A stretch of DNA of 64,000 bases from JASJAR01 sp038530285 (lineage in GTDB: Bacteria > Pseudomonadota > Alphaproteobacteria > Rhodobacterales > Rhodobacteraceae), in NCBI GenBank assembly GCA_038530285.1, contig JBCBCY010000007.1:1-64000 (forward strand), in the 5' to 3' direction. Shown here one piece after another: positions 35,486-43,830 of this stretch; position 1 is the stretch's first letter; each line of letters starts with the position of its first letter. The translations under genes were made by a program, and so were the position numbers. The notes beneath the pieces are model-generated. The model was not told the DNA's origin, ran no database searches, and saw only the letters and a program-made list of their open reading frames with translations.

Positions 35486-36793
35486 ATGCCAAGAGAGTAT
35501 CTGAAGAAGGCCACGCTAACGTCGAAGAGCGACGCGTCCGAAACTCAAGGCATCGTGAAGGCAATCCTTGAAGACATCGAAGCAGGCGGGGATGCAAAAG
35601 CGCTGGAATATGCCGCGAAGTTCGACAAGTACGACGGCGATGTGATCCTTACAGACGAGGCAATTGCGGCGGCGGCAACGCTGGTGCCCGAAAAGCTGCG
35701 CCGGGATATCGAGTTTGCCCATGCCAACGTCAAAAAGTTCGCCGAAGCCCAGAAGGCCACGGTCGCGAATTTTGAGACCGAAGTCGTGCCGGGCCTGATC
35801 GCGGGCCAAAAGGCGATCCCGGTGGATGCGGCGGGCTGTTATGTGCCCGGCGGTCGCTACAGCCATATCGCCAGTGCGATCATGACCGTGACAACCGCGA
35901 AGGTCGCCGGTTGCAGCCATATCGTGGCCTGTTCGCCGCCGCGCCCGGACGTCGGCATCGCGCCTGCGATCATCTATGCCGCCCATGTGTGCGGCGCCGA
36001 CACCATCCTTGCGATGGGGGGCGTGCAGGGTGTCGCGGCGATGACCTTCGGCCTGTTTGGCCTGCCCAAAGCGAACATCCTTGTGGGCCCGGGCAATCAG
36101 TTTGTGGCCGAAGCCAAGCGGATGCTCTTTGGGCGGGTCGGGATCGATATGATCGCGGGGCCGACGGACAGTTTGATATTGGCAGATGCGAAAGCCGATG
36201 CCGAAATCGTCGCGGTCGATTTGGTGGGCCAGGCCGAACACGGGTATAACTCGCCCGTCTGGCTGGTCACCGACAGCCGCGATCTGGCCGAAACGGTTAT
36301 GGCGCGGGTGCCCGAGTTGATCGAGGAATTGCCCGAGGTGAACCGCGACAATGCGCGGGCCGCCTGGCGCGACTATGCGGAAGTCATCCTGTGCGGTGAC
36401 CGCGAAGAGATGGCCGCGACATCGGATGATTACGCGCCTGAGCATTTGACCGTCCAGGCCGAGGATCTGGATTGGTGGCTGGATCGCCTGTCATGCTACG
36501 GGTCGCTTTTCCTGGGCGAAGAAACCACCGTGGCGTTTGGTGACAAGGCGTCGGGGACGAACCACGTTTTGCCCACATCTGGGGCGGCGAATTACACCGG
36601 CGGCCTGAGCGTTCACAAGTACATGAAGATCGTCACCTGGCAGCGGGCCACCCGCGAAGGGTCGCGGCCTGTGGCCGAAGCCACCGCGCGGATTTCGCGG
36701 CTGGAGGGCATGGAAGGCCATGCGCGCACGGCCGATATTCGCTTGGCCAAGTACTTCCCGGGTGAGAATTTCGACCTGTCGGCAGAGGGTTAG
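35486..36793 (+). CDS. hpsN: Sulfopropanediol 3-dehydrogenase (HpsN), histidinol-dehydrogenase family
   Basis: Predicted to oxidise (R)-2,3-dihydroxypropane-1-sulfonate at C3 to (R)-sulfolactate in a four-electron, NAD-linked reaction. The 435 residues follow the histidinol dehydrogenase fold (PVDAAGCYVPGGRYSHIASAIMTVTTAKVAG, GPGNQFVAEAKRMLFG, IAGPTDSLILAD, LVGQAEHGYNSP with the zinc-binding Gln/His, and NHVLPTSGAANYTGGLSVHKYMK). The context, directly before SDR, ADH and suyAB genes and with no other his genes, identifies HpsN rather than HisD. Start at 35486 has AGGA 7 nt upstream; a start at 35465 is possible. The stop abuts the next start codon. Confidence 0.9.
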   Translation: MPREYLKKATLTSKSDASETQGIVKAILEDIEAGGDAKALEYAAKFDKYDGDVILTDEAIAAAATLVPEKLRRDIEFAHANVKKFAEAQKATVANFETEVVPGLIAGQKAIPVDAAGCYVPGGRYSHIASAIMTVTTAKVAGCSHIVACSPPRPDVGIAPAIIYAAHVCGADTILAMGGVQGVAAMTFGLFGLPKANILVGPGNQFVAEAKRMLFGRVGIDMIAGPTDSLILADAKADAEIVAVDLVGQAEHGYNSPVWLVTDSRDLAETVMARVPELIEELPEVNRDNARAAWRDYAEVILCGDREEMAATSDDYAPEHLTVQAEDLDWWLDRLSCYGSLFLGEETTVAFGDKASGTNHVLPTSGAANYTGGLSVHKYMKIVTWQRATREGSRPVAEATARISRLEGMEGHARTADIRLAKYFPGENFDLSAEG

Positions 36794-37552
36794 GTGGCAG
36801 AGCTCGCGCCCTTGTTTTCGGTCAAGGACCGCGTGGCTTGCGTCACCGGGGCCAGTTCAGGTCTGGGCCAGCGGGCGGCGACAGCTTTGGCGGAGGCTGG
36901 CGCGAAGGTGGTGGGTGTTGCACGACGTGCAGACGCGCTGACCCAGTGGGCCGGTGAAGACGCGAACCGGGCAGGTGTTGCAGGGGATGTGACAGACCGG
37001 GATGGGTTGGAGGGCTTGACCCAAGCCATTGCCGCCCGGTTCGGGGCGCCCGATATCATCATCCATGCCGCTGGGCTGAACATGCGTGAGGCCGCCGACG
37101 ACGTCACCCCAAAAGGTTGGGATGCGACACTGGCGGTGAACCTCAGCGCTCCTTTCTTTCTGTCGCAGGCCTTTGTGCCTGCCATGCGTGCCAAAGGTTG
37201 GGGGCGGATCGTGCAATTCGCGTCGCTGCAATCGACCCGGGCGTTTCCGGGCGGGATTGCTTATGGGGCCACGAAAGGTGCGATCACACAGCTGACCCGG
37301 GCGATGGCCGAAGCCTGGTCGCGCGACGGGATCACTGCCAATGCCATTGGCCCGGGGTTCTTTCCGACCGAATTGACAGCTGCGGTGTTCGGTGACCCCG
37401 AACGGGCGGCACGCAATGCCGCGCAAACTTGCATCGGGCGAAATGGTGCGCCCGAAGATATTGACGGGCCGCTGCTGTTTTTGTGTTCGGACGCGAGCGC
37501 CTACGTCACGGGGCAAGTCCTGATGGTCGACGGGGGGTTCACGGCGAAATGA
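36794..37552 (+). CDS. hpsO: Short-chain dehydrogenase, predicted DHPS 2-dehydrogenase (HpsO)
   Basis: A 252-residue SDR beginning with a GTG that touches the hpsN stop. The cofactor loop is TGASSGLGQ near residue 20, NIG-like AGLN follows, and the catalytic set is S (FASLQS) with Y-x3-K in YGATKGA. The C-terminus VTGQVLMVDGGF is standard. In Cupriavidus pinatubonensis HpsO is an SDR that works with HpsP to interconvert DHPS enantiomers via the 2-keto form; position and family here match. The next gene overlaps by ATGA. Confidence 0.82.
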   Translation: MAELAPLFSVKDRVACVTGASSGLGQRAATALAEAGAKVVGVARRADALTQWAGEDANRAGVAGDVTDRDGLEGLTQAIAARFGAPDIIIHAAGLNMREAADDVTPKGWDATLAVNLSAPFFLSQAFVPAMRAKGWGRIVQFASLQSTRAFPGGIAYGATKGAITQLTRAMAEAWSRDGITANAIGPGFFPTELTAAVFGDPERAARNAAQTCIGRNGAPEDIDGPLLFLCSDASAYVTGQVLMVDGGFTAK

Positions 37553-38541
37553 GCAATGAGATGAACGCGCTTGTCTATATGGGACCCCAGACGCTGGAAT
37601 ATCGGGGGGAACCCATCCCGACCTTGTCGGAAGGCGATCATCTGGTGCGGATCGACACGGTGGGCATCTGCGGGTCCGACATGCATGCCTATCTGGGCCA
37701 TGATGACCGGCGCCCGGCCCCTTTGATCCTGGGCCATGAGGCGGCAGGCACCATCGAAGGGGGCCCGCGCGACGGCGACCGGGTGACGATTAACCCCCTG
37801 GTGAGCGACCCGGCCAGTGCCGAAAGCCGCGCAGGACGCGAGAATATTTGCCCAGGTCGGCAGATCATCTCGATGCCGCCGCGGCCCGGGGCTTTTGCGC
37901 AATATGTGGCCATGCCCGAGACGAACCTGGTGGCCGTGCCCGATGATGTAAGCCTGGAAAAGGCAGCATTGGCCGAGCCCTTGGCGGTCAGTTGGCATGC
38001 GGCACGGCTTGGAATGGAAGCCCTGCATCCGGCGATGGATCGGCGTGCGCTGGTCATTGGCGGTGGCGCGATTGGGGTGGCGGCGGTTTTGGCGTTGAAC
38101 GCTATGGGGTTTGAAGATGTGACCATTGCCGAACCCAATGACGCGCGGCGTGCCTATCTGGCCGACCGGTTGGGCATGAAAGCCGTGCCGGCCGCTGACG
38201 GCGCCTTCCCGCTGGTCGTCGATGCGGTGGGGATTGCGGCCACGCGTAAGGCGGCGTCGGCCCTGACATCGCCGGGCGGGGTGATCTTGCATATCGGGCT
38301 TGGTGACAGTGACGGCGGGCTTGATATCCGGCGGTTCACGCTTCAGGAAATCACCTTCATCGGCACCTATACCTATACCGCGCAAGACTTCCGCGACACC
38401 GCGAAGGCGATCTATGACGGGCGGCTTGGCCCCCTGGACTGGACCGAAACACGCGGCCTGTCCGAAGGGGCCGCCGCTTTTGCCGACATCCGCGCAGGCC
38501 GTGTGGCCGCGCCCAAAATCATTCTCAAACCCGACGCCTGA
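37549..38541 (+). CDS. hpsP: Zinc-type alcohol dehydrogenase, predicted DHPS 2-dehydrogenase (HpsP)
   Basis: A 330-residue medium-chain dehydrogenase. GICGSDMHAYLGHDD and LGHEAAGTIE give the catalytic-zinc Cys, His and Glu ligands. ALVIGGGAIGVAAVLALNAMGFEDVTI is the NAD-binding Rossmann loop. The structural-zinc cysteine cluster is reduced to one recognisable Cys (ENICPGRQ), so that site appears lost. The ATG overlaps the hpsO stop (ATGA); a second ATG at 37561 is possible. With HpsO it would epimerise (S)- to (R)-DHPS. Confidence 0.8.
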   Translation: MSNEMNALVYMGPQTLEYRGEPIPTLSEGDHLVRIDTVGICGSDMHAYLGHDDRRPAPLILGHEAAGTIEGGPRDGDRVTINPLVSDPASAESRAGRENICPGRQIISMPPRPGAFAQYVAMPETNLVAVPDDVSLEKAALAEPLAVSWHAARLGMEALHPAMDRRALVIGGGAIGVAAVLALNAMGFEDVTIAEPNDARRAYLADRLGMKAVPAADGAFPLVVDAVGIAATRKAASALTSPGGVILHIGLGDSDGGLDIRRFTLQEITFIGTYTYTAQDFRDTAKAIYDGRLGPLDWTETRGLSEGAAAFADIRAGRVAAPKIILKPDA

Positions 38542-38554
38542 GGAGGCCCACCCC

Positions 38555-38845
38555 ATGTCTGAAATTCCCCAACTTCTGGTACACGACCATGCCGATAACG
38601 TGGGTGTTGTCGTGGTCGAGGGTCTGACGGCGGGCACCGATATGCTGTGCTGCGTGACCCATGACAATTCGACCTTTCGCCTGACGGCTGGCGCGGATGT
38701 GCCGATCGGCCACAAGATCGCACTGAAGGATCTGGCGGAGGGCGATACGGCGACCAAATACGGCGAGGACATCGGCAAGATCATCGCCGACATCCCCAAG
38801 GGCGCCCATGTCCACACCCATAATTGCAAAACGAAACGCTGGTAG
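38555..38845 (+). CDS. suyA: (2R)-sulfolactate sulfo-lyase subunit alpha
   Basis: A 96-residue small subunit of the UxaA/altronate-hydrolase N-terminal type. GAGGAGG lies 8 nt before the ATG. Typical features are VGVVVVEGLTAGTDMLCCV, DVPIGHKIALKDLAEGDTATKYGEDIG and the C-terminal HVHTHNCKTKRW. In suyAB systems it joins SuyB to split (R)-sulfolactate into pyruvate and sulfite. Altronate or galactarate dehydratase small subunits look alike; the hps neighbours decide the call. Confidence 0.87.
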   Translation: MSEIPQLLVHDHADNVGVVVVEGLTAGTDMLCCVTHDNSTFRLTAGADVPIGHKIALKDLAEGDTATKYGEDIGKIIADIPKGAHVHTHNCKTKRW

Positions 38846-38857
38846 GGACTTAGAGAA

Positions 38858-40036
38858 ATGACAAAGTATTCGAATATGACGGTCAAAGCCTACCGCCGCG
38901 AAAACGGCCGTGTGGGCGTGCGCAACCATGTGCTGATCCTGCCGGTGGATGACATTTCCAATGCAGCCTGTGAGGCTGTGGCCAACAACGTCAAAGGTAC
39001 GCTGGCGATCCCGCATGCTTATGGGCGGCTGCAGTTCGGCGAAGACCTCGACCTGCATTTCCGCACGATGATCGGGACAGGTGCCAACGCAAACGTGCAT
39101 TCGGTTGTCGTCATCGGGATTGAGCCGGGCTGGACGAAGAAAATCGCCGATGGCATCCGCGAGACCGGCAAGGAAGTCGCCGAGTTTTCCATCGAACAGA
39201 AAGGCGATTTTGAGACGATCCGCGCGGCATCCTGGGCGGCGAAGGATTTCGTGCACAAAGCCACCGAGGTGCAGCGCGAAGAATGCTCAATCTCAGAAAT
39301 CTGGGTGTCCACCAAATGCGGGGAAAGCGACACGACCACCGGTCTTGGGTCCTGCCCAACGGTCGGCAACATGTATGACAAGCTCTTGCCCGAAGGCATC
39401 ACCGGGTTTTTCGGCGAAACGTCCGAGATCACCGGGGCCGAGCATATCTGCAAGAAGCGCGCGGTCAACGAAGAGGTCGGCGAGCGCTGGTACAAGATGT
39501 GGAAGGCTTATCAGGACGATGTGATCTTCGCCCACCAGACCGATGATCTGTCCGACAGTCAGCCCACCAAGGGCAACATCGAAGGCGGTTTGACCACGAT
39601 TGAGGAAAAAGCGCTTGGGAACCTCGAAAAAATCGGGCGGACGTCGCAGTACATCGACATCCTTGAACCCGCCGAGCAGCCCAAATCGGGCGCAGGCCTG
39701 TACTTCATGGACAGTTCATCGGCCGCAGCCGAATGCGTGACCTTGATGGCGGCAGGCGGGGCGGTGATCCACACCTTCCCGACAGGCCAAGGCAATGTCG
39801 TGGGCAACCCGATTGTGCCTGTCATCAAGATCACGGCCAACCCGCGGACGGTCCGCACCATGGGCGAGCATGTGGATGTGGATGTGTCTGGCATTTTGCG
39901 GCGCGAACAAACCATCGATGAAGCGGGTGATGCGCTGATCGAGATGATCCGGCGGACCGCCAATGGCCGCAACACAGCCGCTGAAGCACTTGGACATCGC
40001 GAGTTTTCGATGACCAAGCTTTATCGGTCGGCTTAA
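38858..40036 (+). CDS. suyB: (2R)-sulfolactate sulfo-lyase subunit beta
   Basis: A 392-residue large subunit of the UxaA family, 12 nt after suyA. KAYRRENGRVGVRNHVLILPVDDISNAACEAVA opens the chain. Conserved metal- or cluster-binding residues appear in STKCGESDTTTGLGSCPTVGNMYD, and FMDSSSAAAECVTLMAAGGAVIHTFPTGQGNVVGNPIVPVIKITANP closes the catalytic domain. It carries out the carbon-sulfur bond cleavage that releases sulfite. No sulfite exporter or sulfite dehydrogenase is visible nearby, so sulfite disposal must be encoded elsewhere. Confidence 0.88.
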   Translation: MTKYSNMTVKAYRRENGRVGVRNHVLILPVDDISNAACEAVANNVKGTLAIPHAYGRLQFGEDLDLHFRTMIGTGANANVHSVVVIGIEPGWTKKIADGIRETGKEVAEFSIEQKGDFETIRAASWAAKDFVHKATEVQREECSISEIWVSTKCGESDTTTGLGSCPTVGNMYDKLLPEGITGFFGETSEITGAEHICKKRAVNEEVGERWYKMWKAYQDDVIFAHQTDDLSDSQPTKGNIEGGLTTIEEKALGNLEKIGRTSQYIDILEPAEQPKSGAGLYFMDSSSAAAECVTLMAAGGAVIHTFPTGQGNVVGNPIVPVIKITANPRTVRTMGEHVDVDVSGILRREQTIDEAGDALIEMIRRTANGRNTAAEALGHREFSMTKLYRSA

Positions 40037-40046
40037 GGGAAGGGAC

Positions 40047-40076
40047 GCGCGCGCGGTCAGAAAAACCCGCGCGCGC
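40047..40076 (+). terminator. Alternating-CG stem-loop between suyB and comC-like gene
   Basis: GCGCGCGCGG and CCGCGCGCGC form a 10-bp stem around TCAGAAAAAC, 6 nt before the next ATG. There is no T tract. It may be a processing or attenuation element and would hinder ribosome loading on the downstream gene. Confidence 0.55.
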
Positions 40077-40082
40077 AGTAAA

Positions 40083-41084
40083 ATGGACAAAGAAACCATA
40101 TCCATCACTGAAGCTGAGGCGCTGATCAAAGCAGCGCTGACGGCCAACGGTGTGGCTGAGGTCAGTGCATGCGCTGTGGCGTCGGCATTGGTCGCGGCGG
40201 AAGCCGAGGGGCAAGTCGGTCACGGGTTTTCACGGCTGGGCGACTACGTGGCCCAGGTGAAAACCGGCAAGGTCGATGGGCGCGCCATTCCATCACTCAC
40301 GGAACACGGCGCGTCGTCGATCCTTGTGGATGCGGGCCACGGCTTTGCCTATCCCGCGATGGATCTTGCCATCCGCGAAGGCACCAAACGGGCCAAGGCG
40401 CAAGGGACGGCGTCGATGGCGATCACGCGGTCGCACCATTGCGGGGCCTTGTCGCTGCAGGTCGAAAAGATCGCACGCGCAGGCTCTATCGGGATCATGG
40501 TGGCCAATGCCCCGGCCGCCATTGCGCCCTGGGGGGCAAGAACGCCGGTCTTTGGCACCAACCCGATTGCTTTTGCCGCCCCCCGGGTCGGCGCCGATCC
40601 ATTGGTGATCGATCTGTCCCTTTCGAAAGTGGCGCGCGGTAAGGTCATGCATGCCAAGAAATCCGGGACAGAGATCCCCTTGGGCTGGGCGCTGGACGCA
40701 GGCGGGCAGCCCACCACCGACCCCGAAGCAGCCCTTGGGGGCACGATGGTGCCCATTGGTGAGGCGAAAGGCACCGCGCTGGCCTTGATGGTGGAAATTC
40801 TAGCCTCGGCGATGACAGGTGCCAATCCGTCGGCCCGGATGCCATCGTTCTTCACCGCCGACGGGCCGCCCAATGACGCCGGTCAGTTCCTTATGGCGTT
40901 GAACCCGCCCAACCCCGAAGGTTTCGCCGAAAGGATGGAGACGATCCTGGGTCTGATCGAAGGGGCCGAAGGCGCGCGGCTGCCCGGAACGCGCCGGCGT
41001 GCTGCAATTGCACGGGCCCGCAGCCACGGGATTGATGTGCCGCGCCACTACCTTGAGGCCGCGCGCGATCTTGCTGGCGGCTAG
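40083..41084 (+). CDS. comC: Sulfolactate dehydrogenase-like (Ldh/malate dehydrogenase type 2, ComC-like)
   Basis: A 333-residue NAD(P)-dependent 2-hydroxyacid dehydrogenase of the type-2 malate/L-lactate dehydrogenase family. GHGFSRLGDYVAQVKTG, ITRSHHCGALSLQVEKIA (catalytic His 118/119), FGTNPIAFAAP and DLSLSKVARGKVMHAK are diagnostic. In Roseovarius nubinhibens ComC oxidises (R)-sulfolactate to sulfopyruvate and, with SlcC, racemises sulfolactate; the same role is inferred here, though slcC is absent from the window. No Shine-Dalgarno sequence is visible; a strong hairpin ends 6 nt before the ATG. Its TAG and the opposing stop share CTAG (41081-41084). Confidence 0.8.
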   Translation: MDKETISITEAEALIKAALTANGVAEVSACAVASALVAAEAEGQVGHGFSRLGDYVAQVKTGKVDGRAIPSLTEHGASSILVDAGHGFAYPAMDLAIREGTKRAKAQGTASMAITRSHHCGALSLQVEKIARAGSIGIMVANAPAAIAPWGARTPVFGTNPIAFAAPRVGADPLVIDLSLSKVARGKVMHAKKSGTEIPLGWALDAGGQPTTDPEAALGGTMVPIGEAKGTALALMVEILASAMTGANPSARMPSFFTADGPPNDAGQFLMALNPPNPEGFAERMETILGLIEGAEGARLPGTRRRAAIARARSHGIDVPRHYLEAARDLAGG

Positions 41085-42172
41085 AAGCCCCGGTTGTAGG
41101 CCGCGTAGCGTTCCAGGTTGACGACCATCGACAGGGTCAGCCGGTCTTGTGTCCAATCACTTGGGTTGCGCACAGATGCGGCCGACAACACAATGCCGGC
41201 GGCCAGAACGAAGGCAAAACCTGCGAACACCAGCTTGCCGCCATCGGTGCGGCGGCCGTGGCGCAGCGCCAGAAGACGGGTTTCCAAGGCTGTTCGGGCC
41301 GCGCGCGACCCAAGGCGCAAGAACGCCACACTGAAGGCGCCAACCGTTCGGGTTGGGCGTGGCCGGTCACAGAAGTCCAGAAGACAACGGGCGTAGTCCT
41401 GGGGTGTGATCCGGGTATGCTCGATGACGGCCTGATCGCAGTTCAACTCGCGCAGCCGGTCAAAGCAGCGTTTCCACAAAAGATATGCCGGGTTGAGGTA
41501 CAACACGGGCCGAAGCGCTTCAAACACCAGCTCCCATTCCACATCGCCGCGGCGCAGATGTTCGAATTCATGCGCCAGAACGATCTGAAGGGTCTTGGGT
41601 TGCGTCAGAAGATGCGAAGGTAGAACGACATGGCGCCGCCAGAGCCCGCGGGCGGCAAAGGGCACCGCAACGGTGTCGGACAGACGCACATCCGTGGTCG
41701 CGGTTCGGCGCCATACATAGGCGTCATTCACGGCGCGGCGCACGTGACCCACGCGAACGATGGTCTGGACCATCAACGCAAGCGCGCCCAGAACGATGCC
41801 TAAAAGGGCAGCCGTCAGCCAGGGCAGGTCGCCGGACAAGATCATCTCGAAGATACGGTTGCGACTGTTCAGCAGGGCTTCAAACTCGACCGCTGGCATT
41901 GCGATCTCGCCGCGCAGGTAAGACGCCACGGCCATGTCAGAGATGGTGATCGGCGCGCCCGGCCAAAGCGACTGGCTGGCCTGGATCGCGCCAAGCGACA
42001 ACAAAGGGCTCAGGACGACAAGTACGAGAACCACGCGCAGAAGCCTAAGTTGCAATCCGTAGTTTCGCTTCAGCGGACTGCGCACAATGGCCGACTGGGC
42101 GACCGCCCACAAAACAAACGCCACAAGCAATACAACGTTCGCGTCGATCGCGATATCAAGTATCGGTTTCAT
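41081..42172 (-). CDS. M56 (BlaR1/MecR1-like) membrane metallopeptidase lacking a sensor domain
   Basis: A 363-residue protein (start at 42172 with AGGA 8 nt upstream; 42181 is possible). Three or four N-terminal membrane segments precede a cytoplasmic loop with LAHEFEHLRRGDVEWE, the HExxH-type zinc site of M56 peptidases (residues about 201-205), and ELNCDQAVI. One more membrane segment (LVFAGFAFVLAAGIVLSAAS) follows, but only about 27 residues remain after it. The extracellular penicillin-binding sensor of BlaR1 is therefore missing, and the signal sensed is unknown. It overlaps its partner repressor gene by 17 bp. Confidence 0.85.
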   Translation of the reverse strand: MKPILDIAIDANVVLLVAFVLWAVAQSAIVRSPLKRNYGLQLRLLRVVLVLVVLSPLLSLGAIQASQSLWPGAPITISDMAVASYLRGEIAMPAVEFEALLNSRNRIFEMILSGDLPWLTAALLGIVLGALALMVQTIVRVGHVRRAVNDAYVWRRTATTDVRLSDTVAVPFAARGLWRRHVVLPSHLLTQPKTLQIVLAHEFEHLRRGDVEWELVFEALRPVLYLNPAYLLWKRCFDRLRELNCDQAVIEHTRITPQDYARCLLDFCDRPRPTRTVGAFSVAFLRLGSRAARTALETRLLALRHGRRTDGGKLVFAGFAFVLAAGIVLSAASVRNPSDWTQDRLTLSMVVNLERYAAYNRGF

Positions 42173-42575
42173 CGCTGTCATCCTGGAGCCTCCTCTCCAC
42201 CAGCGCCCGGATCTCCTCAAGGTCTGCGTCTGTCAGGTTCGCGTCATCCACCAATCGCGCCACAAGCGAGGCCGGGGTGTCGTCAAACAGCGTTCGCGAC
42301 AGGTTCTGCAGCGAGCGGGATTGATACGTGTCCTTGGCCAAAAGCGGCGAATAGATCAGCGACTTCCCGTCTTTGCGGCTTTCTACGAAGCCTTTCTCCT
42401 CCAGAATACGGAGGATGGTTGCCCCTGACGTGTAAGCAAGGTCTCGGCCTTCAGGGAGTTCGGCAAGAACATCGCGAACGGAGCCTTCTTTCAGGGCCCA
42501 AAGTTCGGTCATGAATTCAAGTTCAACCTCGGTGAGAAGCGAACGGTTCTTCTTCTTGCGCATCTGTCCTGTCAT
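42156..42575 (-). CDS. BlaI/MecI-family transcriptional repressor
   Basis: A 139-residue winged-helix protein: LTEVELEFMTELWALKEGSVRDVLAELPEG (recognition region begins), AYTSGATILRILEEKGFVESRKDGKSLIYSPLL (wing), and a C-terminal helical dimerisation domain. In known systems the M56 partner cleaves the repressor when a signal arrives. No beta-lactamase or penicillin-binding protein gene is nearby, so the target genes are probably distant or are the pair itself. A second ATG at 42563 has a closer AGGA site. Confidence 0.87.
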   Translation of the reverse strand: MTGQMRKKKNRSLLTEVELEFMTELWALKEGSVRDVLAELPEGRDLAYTSGATILRILEEKGFVESRKDGKSLIYSPLLAKDTYQSRSLQNLSRTLFDDTPASLVARLVDDANLTDADLEEIRALVERRLQDDSDETDT

Positions 42576-42634
42576 AGCGTTGCGTCGGTCAGGCGACCGT
42601 CCTTAGTGAACGAGATTGAACGTGGCGGGGCAAG

Positions 42635-43033
42635 TCAAACCTTCCAAAAGACGAACCCGCCCCAGCCGATGGCGATGAAAAGGGGGGTCCAGATCGGTTG
42701 GCCCACAAGACCGAGCCAGGCCAGAAAGATGAAGACGGAGCCCAAAAGCGTGATGAAGAGCCGGTCGCCGAGCGTGGTGGTCAGCCCCAGAATACCTTGG
42801 CGTTCGATGCCGTCCTTGAACCAGATCCCTTCGAGGATGCCGATCACGGCGATGGCCGAAAAAATGCCCACGAACACTGCGAAGGTGGCGGGGGTCCAGG
42901 CCATCCAGAAGTCGGGCCACAGGGGGTCGGTCCAGGAAAATCCCTTTTCTTCTTGTTTGGCGACGTTGCCCCAGCCGGCTTGTTGGGCAAAGGCCGCGCC
43001 AGGCAGCAGCATCAGGGGAACAGAATAACGCAT
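42635..43033 (-). CDS. DUF2160 small membrane protein of glycerol-type ABC transporters
   Basis: A 132-residue protein with a signal-like N-terminus (MRYSVPLMLLPGAAFA) and three membrane segments (FWMAWTPATFAVFVGIFSAIAVIGILEGIW, LFITLLGSVFIFLAWLGLVG, PLFIAIGWGGFVFW). This family accompanies GlpSTPQV-type glycerol ABC importers in rhizobia and relatives, and its role is not defined. Its ATG overlaps the last base of the upstream permease stop (TGATG), so it is the last gene of the six-gene operon. Confidence 0.85.
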   Translation of the reverse strand: MRYSVPLMLLPGAAFAQQAGWGNVAKQEEKGFSWTDPLWPDFWMAWTPATFAVFVGIFSAIAVIGILEGIWFKDGIERQGILGLTTTLGDRLFITLLGSVFIFLAWLGLVGQPIWTPLFIAIGWGGFVFWKV

Positions 43034-43830
43034 CACACCCTTCCCAGGGCGAAGCCCTTGGCGATGTAGTTGCGGACAAAGTAGATGACGATGGCGCCTG
43101 GGATGATCGTCAACGTCCCGGCGGCGGCCAGTAGGCCCAGTTCGTAGCCCGCTGATGAGGCCGTGCGGGTCATCACGGCGGCAATGGGTTTGGCTTCGAC
43201 GGCTGTCAGGGTTTTGGCAAGAAGCATTTCGACCCAGGAAAACATGAAGCAGAAAAAGGCCGCCACGCCGACGCCGGCCTTGATGTTGGGCAGAAAGATC
43301 GTGGTGAAAAAGCGCGGGAAGGAATAGCCGTCGACGTAAGCGGTTTCATCAAGTTCCTTGGGGATACCGCGCATGAACCCTTCGAGGATCCAGACCGCGA
43401 GCGGGATGTTGAACAAACAATGCGCCAGTGCGACGGCCAGGTGCGTGTCAAACAGCCCGATGGACGAATAAAGCTGGAAGAAGGGCAGGGCGAAGACAGC
43501 TGCGGGGGCCATGCGGTTGGTCAACAGCCAGAAGAACAGCTGCTTGTCGCCCAGAAACCGATAGCGCGAAAAGGCATAGGCCGCAGGCAAGGCCACACAG
43601 ACCGACAAGACCGTGTTCAGCGACACATATATGATCGAGTTGATATAGCCCCAGTACCAGGTCGGGTCGGTCAGGATGTCGACATAGGCGTCCAGCGTAA
43701 ACGTCTGGGGAAACAGCGAAAACCCCGACAGGATTTCGTTGGTTGTCTTGAAGCTCATCGTGACGAGCCAATAGATCGGCAACATCAAAAACGCGATGTA
43801 GAGGATTGGGATCAGGGACCGTTTGCGCAT
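43033..43830 (-). CDS. glpQ: Glycerol-type ABC transporter permease
   Basis: A 265-residue permease of the MalG class with six membrane segments (YIAFLMLPIYWLVTMSFK first). The ATPase-contacting EAA loop is DETAYVDGYSFPRFFTTIFLP. Start at the ATG at 43830, overlapping the glpP stop as TGATG. Order and overlap with the next genes match the glpSTPQV system of Rhizobium leguminosarum; the symbol denotes that transporter, not glycerophosphodiesterase. Confidence 0.87.
   Translation of the reverse strand: MRKRSLIPILYIAFLMLPIYWLVTMSFKTTNEILSGFSLFPQTFTLDAYVDILTDPTWYWGYINSIIYVSLNTVLSVCVALPAAYAFSRYRFLGDKQLFFWLLTNRMAPAAVFALPFFQLYSSIGLFDTHLAVALAHCLFNIPLAVWILEGFMRGIPKELDETAYVDGYSFPRFFTTIFLPNIKAGVGVAAFFCFMFSWVEMLLAKTLTAVEAKPIAAVMTRTASSAGYELGLLAAAGTLTIIPGAIVIYFVRNYIAKGFALGRV

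Noticed and set aside
35486..36793. Histidinol dehydrogenase (hisD)
   Set aside because: Same family, but it is followed by DHPS and sulfolactate genes and no histidine genes are present, so HpsN fits better.
41081..42575. Beta-lactam resistance locus
   Set aside because: The BlaI/M56 pair alone suggests it, but the penicillin-sensing domain and any beta-lactamase gene are missing.
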